A stretch of DNA of 64,000 nucleotides from Marthasterias glacialis (lineage: Eukaryota > Echinodermata > Asteroidea > Forcipulatida > Asteriidae). Below are positions 22,301 to 34,800 of the stretch, one piece after another. The stretch is taken from positions 19,494,426-19,558,425 of the forward strand of contig OU452233.1 of assembly GCA_911728455.2 (NCBI GenBank), given 5' to 3'. A program made the position numbers and the translations under genes. The notes under the pieces were generated by a model, which was not told the DNA's origin, ran no database searches, and worked only from the letters and a program-made list of their open reading frames with translations. Each line of letters starts with the position of its first letter. The stretch's first letter is position 1.

Positions 22301-25300
22301 CTTCTAATTATTCTACACATTTTCTTCCATATGCAAATTTAAACATGTTAACTAAATATGTGTGAGTTTGGCTGACGTATCTTTAAAAGAGTTGAACTTG
22401 AAGTGATGCAAAGCCATGGATCAGAACAAAATAAAGGCACGATTGTTTTCCCTCCTTTCATCAGCTTCCAGACGAGAGGAACTACCATATTTTCTACTGT
22501 ATACTCAAAGGCCTGTCACCTGATGAGAAGAAGAAACTTGAGTTAGGAGATGCAGAAGACTATAATTATCTCATCCAGGTATTTATGAAGTGCTTTCCCC
22601 TCTCTTTAAAGGAAGAGTACATTCATTTGAATTGTTTGGCCTTTTTTCACGTTGAAGCCAATCACTTTTTTTGTAAAAGGCATAACAGCTCTATGATTTG
22701 GTATGTTTTGTGGCAATGCAATAAAATCAGAATTAAAAGCAACAGATAATTATATTGTTGTGATATCTTATTAATAGGGCAACTGCATCTCGTGTGAGGG
22801 TCGTAATGACAAGAAGGAATTTGCTGACATTCGCTCGGCCATGAAGATCTTAACGTTCACTGACTCGGAGATCTGGGACATCATGAGGCTGCTGGCAGCA
22901 ATCTTGCATTTTGGAAACGTTGAGTATGAGGCAATAGAGGCATCAAACCTTGATGCAACAGGATTTAAGAGCCACTCAGAGACAGGCAAAATCTCCAAGC
23001 TTCTAGAGGTTAGTAGTTTAAAGTTGTTAGTAGCAGAAGTGGGATATTTTCTCCTACAGATTCTGATACTTGTGTAACATTTTTGTTTGAAATAGACTTT
23101 ATGTAATTATTATGTTGCTATATAAATGTTTCAGAACTTTTCATTAACAAAGAACTACCAAATCGTAAAGCTGAAGTAAATTTTGTTTCCAATATTTGTA
23201 GATAAACCAGCGAGCCCTTGAAGAAGCAATGACCACCAAGTCTACCATGGCACAGGGAGAGGTCATCATCTCTCCAGTCAGTCGGCACAAGGCCATTGAT
23301 ATGAGAGATGCTCTTGTCAAGGCAATCTACGGACGCATGTTTATCTGGATTGTCACCAAACTGAATGAAGCAACCTATAGGCCTCCTGAAGACCGTAATG
23401 CAAAGAGACTTAGCATTGGCTTGCTGGATATCTTCGGCTTTGAGAACTTTGGAAAGAATAGGTAATTAAGACATTCATTAATAATGGCTAAGTGACCTTG
23501 ATCACTTCATCTGTCACTTTCAGATGATAAGGATAAGATGAGAAACCAAAAATTCAATTCACTGTCCATAAGTATCTTTAAATGGTACTTTCGATTCTTT
23601 CTCCAAACCTTTTTCCTTCCAGCTTTGAACAGATGTGTATCAACTATGCCAATGAGAACCTTCAGCAGTTTTTTGTCAGACACATCTTCAAACTTGAGCA
23701 GGTATTTAATTTAAAATTTCATCTCAGACCGAAATTATCATCATGTTTTTGAGTTGTGGGCTAGGCATTTTATAAACAAATGATGGAGTCATAACTCGGG
23801 AAAAAGAGGGAAAAAGATCCTTTACATGGGGCCAAATAAAAAACGTATGGCATCTTCTACAGAGACTTCATCACTGTTTAGTATTGAATATAAATTGTTT
23901 TTGTATTTCTTTTCCTCCATTAAAGTTTAATTCTTCTGGATTTTGTTGTCAACAGGAAGAATACGATCGTGAAGGCATCAAGTGGCAGCATATCAAGTTT
24001 GTGGACAATCAAGAAACCTTGGACATGATTGCAGTCAAACCGATGAACATCATTGCCCTGGTTGATGAGGAGAGTAGATTCCCAAAGGTCAGTCAGATGG
24101 GTCATGTGTAAATGTATGAGGTCAAAGGTCATTTTGAAAATCAACATTTTTGATCATTTTGGTCTTGTGGCATGTTGAGCTTGAAAAGGAAGGTAAAAAC
24201 AGGGCTCATAAAACTTGCAGCTTTAAAAGTCAACAAGTTTGAATCATTCACTCAGGAAGAAATAAGTAATTCATATGTAGCAAATCTTTTTGGAAAAAAA
24301 AAATCACTAATTTACTGTTCTTTTTTTCATACAGAATATATTTTGTTTAGACGGTTCTGGATAAACCTTTTGAAAATTTTCCAAACTATTCAATTAAAAA
24401 AAAGCCCTTTTTTATTCTTTGTCTTTGAATGTGTCATTATTTAACAGGGAAGTGACAAGACCATGTTGAATAAACTGAACCAGCAACACGGACGCAACCC
24501 TCTGTTTGTCAGATCACCAGGGGCACACAGCACTCAATTTGGTATCAACCACTTTGCAGGCACAGTCTTCTATGAAGCCATTGGTAAGACACCCATTTTG
24601 GATTGGTTCACCTGACTGCAATTTGAAACACGACTTAAATATAAATAGCTCATAGTAGCTATTTCATAACTCCAAATTGGAAATAACTATTGTTAATTGT
24701 AAACATGACAGAAGCACCAGTCTGTTTTGAACACAAGACTTGATTTCATTCATAGTGGGATATACGGAACTCTGTAATTCACACACTTAAGCCGGTCCGA
24801 ATCAACCAACTTTGGCTATGACTATGGTTGTTGGCTGCAATGACAATGTTGAAAAATAGTTTTTTTAGTGTTCTGGGCATAACCACAACCAAAGCCATCA
24901 ATTCAGACATGGCTAAGTTTATATGATGAATACAAACAAGAAGTAATGATAAGTACCTAAGCCTGTTTTTTAAATTTCTTGAACTGTTACATGAAGAATT
25001 GAAGATGGTAATTTCTTGTTTGAACATAATGGAATCAAATTGACTTCCTTTACCTCAGGTTTTCTGGACAAAAATCGTGACACCTTCAGTCCAGACTTCA
25101 TCAAACTCATCGAGACGGCGGGGAATAAGTATCTACGTCGTCTGTTTGATCAAGACATTAAGCAGAGTGGAGATACTCGCAAGAAGTCACCCACGCTGGG
25201 TACACAGTTCAAGAAGTCACTTGACTCACTCATGAACACTCTTGGCCAATGTCAGCCTTTCTTTGTGAGATGTATCAAACCTAATGAACACAAGAGGCCA

Positions 25301-25874
25301 AATGTAAGAAAAATAATAATAGTTATAACATTAATAATAATAATAGATTGTGTTTGGTAGATATATTAATAATACAAATATTTAAACAAAAAGTGAATAA
25401 AATATCAGTTATTTAGAGAAGTTACTCCATCAAACAGCACATTCATCCCAGAAAAAGTAAATGTGGCAGGAATGATTTAATTTTATGTGATTTTGATTTC
25501 TGTTTGTCCTGGTTTTTTCCACAGGAGTTTGAGAGAGACCTTGTTGTGAGGCAGTTACGGTACTCTGGGATGATGGAAACAATCAGGTAAATTGATATCT
25601 CCATAAATAGCTGAATGGATCAGTCGATTAACCAAAGATAAACCTTAAGCAAGAAAAAACCTGATGATTTGTTTGACCCTCTCTTCTTAGAATCCGTCGT
25701 GCTGGCTATCCAATCCGCCACACCTTTAAGGAGTTTATAGATCGTTATCGCATGCTAGTGATGGGCATCAAGCCATCTCATATGGAAGACTGTAGAGCTG
25801 CTTCTACAAAGATCTGTAAAGCACATCTTGGTACTCAAGACTGGCAACTTGGCCATCACAAGGTCTTCCTTAAG
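19304..25874 (+). CDS. MYO7A: Myosin VIIa motor domain exons 1-15
   Basis: Exons: 19304-19321, 19747-19860, 19957-20109, 20398-20582, 21216-21337, 21516-21658, 22465-22578, 22778-23008, 23202-23461, 23623-23701, 23956-24087, 24448-24583, 25059-25303, 25525-25586 and 25691-25874, covering residues 1-726. The P-loop GESGAGKT is at residues 158-165, identical in position to human. Switch [10 protein letters not shown] is at 207-215 and switch [10 protein letters not shown] at 436-443. The actin-binding/SH helix region is recognisable from [15 protein letters not shown] and [20 protein letters not shown]. All catalytic motifs are intact, so an active ATPase is expected. Confidence 0.97.
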
Positions 25875-28800
25875 GTAAGAAGTCACTCTGGACTTTGTTT
25901 TAATTCTTGCCTGTTTTTTTCTCATTATGCCTGTTTGATCTCCTAAGAGAGCTTCTAAGCATATAAATTTGCTAAGCATGGAATATGTCTTACCTGGCAG
26001 AAACTGGTTACAAATCAATGATGTATGTTCTATGTAGCTTGTACCCTGCTTAACCGATAAATTTACTACAAGGTTTAATAGTCAAGACATCTGGTTTACA
26101 ATTAAAAAGACCTTGGGTTCAAGTCGAACGTTGGGTAACAGTTGGTTTTTCTTTAAAGTTTTCAGAAATCCCTGAGTAAACAGAGCTTAATAATTTCATT
26201 TGCCATTTCTATCTTGTAACTTTAATCGGGTTTTGTAGGAGTAGGTATAAATCTGCTCGTCACAAAAACTTGATCAGATTTTGATTAATTCAGTTTCATT
26301 TCTTCTTAAGGATGCCCATGATCTTCATCTGGAGCAAGAAAGAGACAAGGCACTAACAGCACGCTGCATCATCATCCAGAAGGTGTTCAGGGGATGGTTC
26401 TATCGTAGGCAATTCCTTCTGATGAAGAAAAGTGTCACAATCATCGCTAAGGCGTGGAGGAAGTATGCCCAAAGGATACGCTACCTGAAGATGAAGAGAG
26501 GTTACCAGCGACTGCAAGCCGTCCTGCGTGGAAGGGTACTCAGCTACCGTTATCAGTTTATGCGCAAGAGACTTCTGCGATTCCAGGTAAGTTTTAGATT
26601 AGGCTAAGTCATGACTTAAAGGTTGGTTTGTATTTTGTGCAAAAGGGGATATATGATAAATAGTTGTGACACTGCAAGTTGTGTTGTTTCTCTGGGTCAT
26701 TAGGAGTTTCTCCTCGGAAGAGACTATGACATATGTCTTTTAGAATTGACTGAAAATTTCTAACTGTTTATGCAATGAAATTTGTTTTTCTATTTGCCTG
26801 AAGTGTGAACCTCCACCCAAAAAAACTCAAAGAAATAACACAGGAAAGATGTATTTCAGTAGTAATGTGATTTCCAATTTTCCTCTCCTTCCCAAAGGCT
26901 CACTGTCGTGGCTTCATTATCCGTTCAGAGATCAGCCACTATCTGGCCAGTGTCGTCAAGATCCAGGCTGGTTTCCGTATGGTACTTCAGCGTCGAATCT
27001 ATAAGAAGCAGCTTGCAGACTACCGGCGGCGAATGGAGGCCGAACGGATACGTCTGGAGGAGGAGAAGAAGTTGAAGAAACAGATCGGAGCTAAGAAAGC
27101 TAAAGTAAGAAATTCACTCAAACAAACTTCATATTTCGGGTATGTGAGTACCATTGTCCACATGATGAAAGTTAGCTTCATAAGACATTATTAAGCTTAT
27201 TCTTTCTTGTAACTTGTCTTGAGTACAGGAGGAAGCAGAGAGAAGAATGCAACAGCGTATTCTTGAGATGGAACAGGCTGACCTGAGACAGCAACAAGAG
27301 GAAGAACATGAGAAAGAAGCCAAAATTGCTGCCATTGCTGAGGCTGAGAGGAAACGAAACACTGAGCAGTCAACTGAAGAAGTTGTTGATGATCTCTTTG
27401 GGAAGTATGAGGATGATGGGCATCAGGCAAGGGGACCCAGGGGGTTTGAGGTGAGTCTGGAATGGTTTTTTTTAATGTTTGTGTAGTCAGGATTGTTTAC
27501 ATTATTTAACTAGGCAGTCCTAGAGCAAGTCAAAGGTCTACATTCATCCTTGGGGCGGGGGAAGCTTAATGAAATATCACCTTAAAAATGAATTATGACA
27601 CTTCTCCCAAACACAGGATTTTGAAGAATCTCGTCAAGCAGCCATTGATATTGGACCTGATGATCATATGATGGCACCAGCAGTACCTGAATCTGAAGAG
27701 GATATCTCTGAGTATAAGTTTGCTAAGTTTGCTGCGACTTACTTCCAAGCTGGAGCAACAACTTCATTCATTAAACGAATGCTGAAAGAACCTCTTCTTG
27801 ACCTGAGAAATGAGAATGACAGACAGGTCAGTTTAAGTAGTTTGAATTCTTCTCCTTATAAAAAGCAGTTTAATTAAGCAGTAGATGGCGTCAGGTGAAT
27901 TGGGCCAATACCAACTTTAAACCAAGTAAACTTTTCAGATTGAAATGCAATATTTTATATTCCTGGTCATTACCAATTCATGAACTAGTGAATCCTGATC
28001 TTGTTTGTTTGTTTGTTTGTTTGCTTGTTTACCAGGCTGCATTGGCTGTATGGATTACTATTCTACGATTTATGGGAGATCTTCCCGAACCCAAGGCTCA
28101 TACTGCAGTAGTTGACAGGGTAAGTCCACCAATCATGTATTCATCATTTCATAAATTACTCTGAAAGTGGATTGGTTTTTCTCACACCTGTATTGCACTT
28201 TTGTGTGTGATAACCTACTCAGAGAAAATATTATTTGTGTTTCTTTGTTACAAATATACGTTCATGACTTTAGTAAAGCTAATAAATGATAAATGTAGCC
28301 ATTTTCTTTCCGATGTTATAATGAGTTACATAATGGTCTGTTTATTCTTTCAGGATGGCAAGTCAGTGATGACTAAGATTTATAACACACTGGGAAGGAC
28401 ACGAGGCAAGAAGGAGTTAGAAGAAGCTAGAGAGAGTATGAAGGATGACAGTATGGTAAGACAAGATTCTCATTTACCTTAAACTACTCCCGGTTCTAGA
28501 GATCCACTTCTGGTTTGCTGCTGACTGTGACTGAGTCAGTATTGACCCTTGTTGGAAAAGTTTGAAATTTGTTTTGATAAATTATTTTGTTTTTTTTTAA
28601 CTTATTAATATCTTTTTAGCCACCAATGTCAGCCCATGTGGGTACCGGTCGTTCCAATAAGAGCACCATGCGTAAAAAGCTGGTATCCTTGACTCTGAAG
28701 AAGAAATCTAAGATTACTCAGGAGGTAGCAGACCGGATCCGAGATGGGGATGAGGTTGAACATACAAACACCATGGTGATTGATCGACCTACGTCCAACC

Positions 28801-31800
28801 TTGAGAAGCTTCATTTTATCATTGGACATGGGATCTTACGACCTGAGCTCAGGTGGGTCTCCAAACTTGCTGTTTACTTCTCACCAGTGCAAAATTGTAG
28901 TATCTGTGTTTTTCAGCTACGTTAGTTCTCGCACGAGAAGGGTTCTGTACAAAAAAACGTATCTTGGCACCGAAGATTTGTGTACAATTTGGATATTTTT
29001 AGCAAAACACGTTTTTGTACTTAAAAAGTTTGTTCTATATTAATGCTGTTTGTGGAGATTTTTCAATGACACAATGTTTTTTGAAAAATAAGGTGATGAT
29101 TTTAACTTTTTAGCTTTTGTAGATGTTATGTTTGAAGTGGGTGTTTTATTGTTACTGAGGTACAGTTGTTTGTTTACTTGTAGTTGGTTGTTTACTTGTA
29201 GTAATGGACACCCGCATGTAATTTGACCCTCGGGTCACCAAGTGTGTGTTTTTTAATCAAACATTTAGTAATAATTTTATTGTACAAATTACTAATAAAT
29301 GAATGTTGAAGATAAAGGTACAGATTCAAAACAGGGTCTCCTGAAGACACCAGTTACTTCAGACTTTTTAGCTTTTGAGAAAGAATCTGCTAGGGTTGAA
29401 ATGTTGGGCCATTAACAATATTTTGCATTTATACAACAGGTCCTTTTGGTTAGAAAGCAGTTTGCAACAGCTCATTTTATTTCTTCAAGTTATTTAAGAC
29501 TGTGACTGTATGTACCTCTGAATTGTCTTTGGTAAACTTGAAGAAAGTGTCGTTGATTACTGTAATACTTATTTCCTTGACTGTGTCTGTGTAGGGATGA
29601 GATATACTGCATGATCTGTAAACAACTGACCAACAATCCCTCCAAGAGCAGCCACGCCCGTGGGTGGATCCTTTTGTCTCTCTGTGTGGGATGCTTTTCT
29701 CCTACTGACAGGGTAAGCTGTAGGAATATCTCCGTACTCTTTTAGCTGATGATTTTGAAAAGCTACCTTTTATGTTGAAATTAGTGAGAAGAATGTAAAT
29801 TCTGTTAAACTGCATAAAACTGTGCGTGCTGAGAAATGTCCTGTTAGTACAAAGTTGATTTCTTTTAAATAATAATAATACGCAGTTCTCGTATAGCGCT
29901 TTATCACACCCGATGGGCGTCTCAAAGCGCTCTGTATTTTTTCCTGCAAGGTATAATGAGTTACGTTTTTTCAAGTATGAGACCTGTTCCTTTACATAGC
30001 ACCATGTAATGGTTTACAAGTTGTTGTGGCACAATCGGCAGCCGATCAAACCAGAAACACCGGGGCGAACCCCTTCTCTTTGCGATAAGTGCACTGGGTT
30101 CGGCTTTACGTCCCATCCGAAGGACGCAGCAATAATGGTTAAGTGTCTTGCTTAAGGACACAAGTGTCATGACCGGGACTCGAACCCACACTCTGCTGAT
30201 CAGAAACACCAGAGCTTGAGTCCGGTGTTCTTATCCGCTCGGCCACGACGCGCCACAAAAGACTGTGACCTCTTGTATAGCATTTATTACTTTGGATTTG
30301 TGTTTTATTGCCATTAAAACATTGATTTATTTGATTGTGACTTACATAGTTTGTGAAGTACCTTCGTTGTATGATCAGTGAGGGTCCACTGGGCTATGCT
30401 CCCTACTGTGAGGAGAGACTGAGACGAACGTTTGGAAATGGTCCTAGGACTCAACCACCTAGCTGGTTAGAGCTTCAGGTAATAAGATGAAGCCTTTACT
30501 GGCATTCAAATTGAAGTTCTAATGAATTAGCCACAAGATCTTGAGTTCAAGGCAATAAACCACAATCTTATTCTACAGGCAATGATCTGAGCATATTGAT
30601 GTAAACATCAAGTTAACTGTTCCAGCTGTTCTTTTCAGAACCACTATGACACAATATGGAGATTATTTATAAGGTGTTACTTCAAACTTAAGTTAAAATT
30701 CTATGGCATGCTTTACAAGGTGTTACTTTAAACTGTACTCAGGATTCTATGGCATGCTACCAGTTTTTCCCCCTAACCTTATAAAGCCTACAATCCTACT
30801 CTTGTCATAACTATCTTGACCTTTGACCCTTCCATCCAGGCCACCAAATCCAAGAAGCCCCTAATGCTTCCCATTACCTTCATGGATGGTACAACCAAGA
30901 CGTTACTAGCTGACTCTGCAACAACAGCTAGAGAGCTGTGTAGTCAACTAGCTGAGAAGATTGGTCTGAGAGACCAGTTTGGATTCTCGCTCTATGTTGC
31001 ACTTTTTGACAAGGTATGTCAAGACGTTTGCTCTAGTCTGGAAGAACAATTACAAGATATTTATTACAAATTAGAATACTTCATATAATGATTCTTACTT
31101 CTCAACAAATTGTTCAGCCATTCATTTAAAATAAAATGTCATCTTGGCATTTATATCCAAACTGCAGAATGTACAATCGTATAGGGCAATTTGTGCAAAT
31201 GGAAATTTAACTCATACTTATTCTGAAGGAATTAAATTTTTTGAGACATTTTCAATAGTGTAATTACAACTGTAATTATTTTTTTATGTTGATTAATGTG
31301 TACATTGCCAGGGTTGTATTATATTTTCATAATTCATTTTATTGTGCATTTTATTGTCTTGTTTCCCTTTTTTAGGGGTGAGGGTGTCTGATTTTGAAAA
31401 TTATTATGTGTAATTTTATGCTGCATTTGTGTATTTTTATGTATGTACATCGTATGTTATGGCTTTATTTAATTTCTGTATTTTGATGTTATTTTGAATT
31501 TGTATGGAATTGTTATAATTTGTGTGGAATTGTTATTGTGCCTTTAAATATCCTTGGATAGAGAGTGTGCATTTCAAATGAAATAAATAAATGGGAGACT
31601 TTGGAACGATAGGTGGCAGCAGACTTACCAGGTAAATTGTCATTGATTACATAGTTATGAGCATGCGCACATTTCCCAGAACAATGGATGTAGCTGGTAA
31701 GTCTGCTGCCATCTAGTGTCCTCAAAAGTCTCCTATTAATTAAGTATTAAAGGAACCCGTATTGAATTGAAAAATGGTTGGACTCGGATGCAATACATCT

Positions 31801-34800
31801 CATTATAGATAATGCAACAGGAGGATATCTATGTGTGGTGTATATTCAATGCGTGGGGGAGTGGGATGGTAGACGTTGTGATAAATGTCTCCATTTTAAA
31901 GTATCTGAATTGTTCCCCAAGGTGTCGTCATTAGGCAGTGGAGGTGATCACGTCATGGATGCTATCTCCCAGTGTGAGCAGTATGCCAAGGAGCAAGGAG
32001 CCCAAGAGCGTAATGCACCTTGGCGTCTGTTCTTCAGAAAGGAGATCTTTGCCCCTTGGCATGACCCTACAGAGGACCCTATTGGTACCAATCTTATCTA
32101 TCAACAGATTGTTAGAGGGATTAAGTTTGGTGAATATAGATGTGACAAGGTAAGACATATCTCTGCAATTCACAGTGACATAAATTAAATACAACATTGC
32201 TCAATGATCATTGAAGTTCACTTTCCTTAAGCACAAGTACTTATTCAAAGAAAGTTTTTTGGAATTTAAAATCAATGCTACAGTAGCATATTAATTAAAC
32301 AACATTAACATAAAAACAATGTAAAGTAAACTTTAATTTATGTATGTTTTTTCTGCTGTAAAGGATGCTGATTTGGCCGGCATAGCAGCCCAGCAGTATT
32401 ACGTAGACTATGGTGCTGATATGGTCTATGATCGTCTCGTCAACCTCATACCAACTTACATCCCAGATAGCTCCATGACAGGCTCTAAGACGCTGGAACG
32501 ATGGGCGCAGATGGTCCTAAATGAACTCAAAAACGTGAGCACTTCTTAATTTGTCTTGAAAGATATTTAAAAAAAAAAATGGTTTTTAGAAACAAATTGT
32601 TTGACTTTCATCACTTGTAGATTTATTGTTTGGATTTATATGTAGACTTTTGAACTTATGTGAGCATTGTTCATCTGATCTTTACAAACTTCTCAAATGA
32701 TCTTTAAACTTTAGAGCTACTATGTCAAGGAGCACGTTGACAAGATGCGTGTAAAAGAGGATGTGGTCAACTACGCACGCTACAAATGGCCGCTCCTCTT
32801 CTCTCGTTTCTATGAGGCATTCAAGTTCTCAGGTCCCAGTCTGCCCAAGAATGATGTTATCGTAGCAGTCAATTGGACTGGTGTGTACGTAGTGGATGAC
32901 CTAGAACAGGTTCTTTTGGAGCTTTCCTTCCCGGAGATCACCCAGGTGTCAAGTAGCAGGTATGTGGTGCATTGTGGGAAGTGTAGTGCATTGTGGGTAG
33001 TGTAGGGAATTGTGGGTAGTGTGTGTAATTGTGGGTAGTGCAGGTCATTGTGGGTAGTGTATTGCACTACAAAATAAGCAAATGCATTGAGATGGCCCTT
33101 TTTGTTTTTATTCTCAAAATCAAAATTTGTTTGCTCTTTGTCGGGAGAGTTTTAATGTCTGAAAGGATGGTGTGATCTGAGACTTACCGTTATTATCTAA
33201 AACAGGACGGGTAAGCTTCATGGCCAGAGTTTTACTGTTCTGACTGTCAAGGGTGATGAATACACCTTCACCTCTTCAAATGCTGAGGACATCCGAGATC
33301 TTATCGTCTTCTTCCTTGAGGGAATGAAGAAGAAGTCTCGCTTTGTTGTTGCTCTTCAGGATAACCCTGAGCAAGGTGAGATTAATCAAAAGGGTTGTGT
33401 TTCTTTGGCAAACCAGAAATGATTTATAGTCTTGTGTCAGTGTGTTTATTTATTTCTTAAAGCAACAAAGATTTATATTTCATACATTTGAATTATGAGG
33501 AGTTTGTTACCCTTCTAAACAAAATTATTGTAAATGTTTCCTTCACCCAGGCCAAGGGTCATCTTTCTTGAGTTTCCAGCGAGGTGATCTGATCATCTTG
33601 GAGCAAGAGAATGGAGATGGGTTGATGGAGAGTGGTTGGTGCTACGGAGAGAATGACCGCACTGGACGTAAAGGGGATTTCCCTGCAGAGTGTGTTTACG
33701 TCCTACCTGCGACCTCTAAGCCCGCTCCAGACATAGTGGTAAGAGTGTAATTTCATGACGGTGTTTGACCATAATCATTTGGTGTCTAGTTTTTCTTCAA
33801 CTCCCTGCAGGGAGATCAACCCCAGTTCAGGGAATACAGGTAACCAGACAAAGTGCTGTGTGGTAAATATTACTTGTAACTGTTCCCTTTTTTGTGAAGG
33901 GGGAGGAGAGCAGGGGGTTATGTGTTACTGTTTGACATGTTTAGATTTTGTAGTTTTTATAATGTTATTATGTACTCTTATCTGCTTGTTCATGCTATCC
34001 ACCATGCAACGTTAAAGTAACAGTAAAGTTCTTTCATGGAGAGTTTTAACACTTCTATTTCTTTTCTGTGATTGCTAAGGCCCTGTTCACGATGCAACCT
34101 CAGGAGATGTCTGATCGTATGCTAGCATCTCATGAAGAAGCCATGAGGAATGGTGAGACTCATCAAAGACAACACACCCTGGAGGAGTTTGCTATTGATC
34201 ACTTCAGGCCACCTCCTAAGAGAACCCTGAGTAGGGCTGTCAAGCGTCGTACTAGGGTGAGTCTTGAAAAAATAAACCTTTTCCATCATGATTGTATTTA
34301 TTCCTAAAGACAAAGTACAGGATTTATAACTTTCAAAAAAATACTGATCAGTTTCAATTCAGCTGTTTGTTTCAAGTCAACCAACATAGAGATTTTCCAA
34401 CGTTCAAAATTCCTTCTTCTAGATGTAATAGTTTAAAGTAGTCTTTTTCATAGCCTGTCTGCCTTGTGGAACTCATTGCTCATCGATATTCATTGCTTAA
34501 CATAAATTTCTTTATTTAAAGTGGCAGTTAAACACTTTTCTCATTGATACAACTTAAAGTTTCTAATTGTTAATGTTTTTTTTAATTTTTCCTGTGTAAA
34601 TGCTTGTCCAAAGCTTTTTAAACATTTTTATTGGCAGACTGAACCTTCCAGTTACAGGAAAAATTCTTATTATTTTTATTGTCAGTCTAGCCTTCTCCAC
34701 ATCTACATTAACAATTCTAATGTTTTCTTAATTCTTGTGCTTTTTTATGTGATCACTGGATTCAGTTAAATTTTCACAAGTTGGTTTATGGTGTGAATTT

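Noticed and set aside
27001-27440. Overlapping minus-strand open frames in the charged-helix exon
   Set aside because: A by-product of purine-rich Glu/Arg/Lys codons of the myosin helix.
30175-30254. Functional tRNA-Leu gene
   Set aside because: The tRNA-like part continues without terminator into a SINE body ending in an ATT tail.
31778-31921. N-terminal extension of myosin VIIa exon 26 (open in frame)
   Set aside because: The acceptor at 31921 gives exact continuity with the family; upstream sequence has no similarity and is read-through of an intron.
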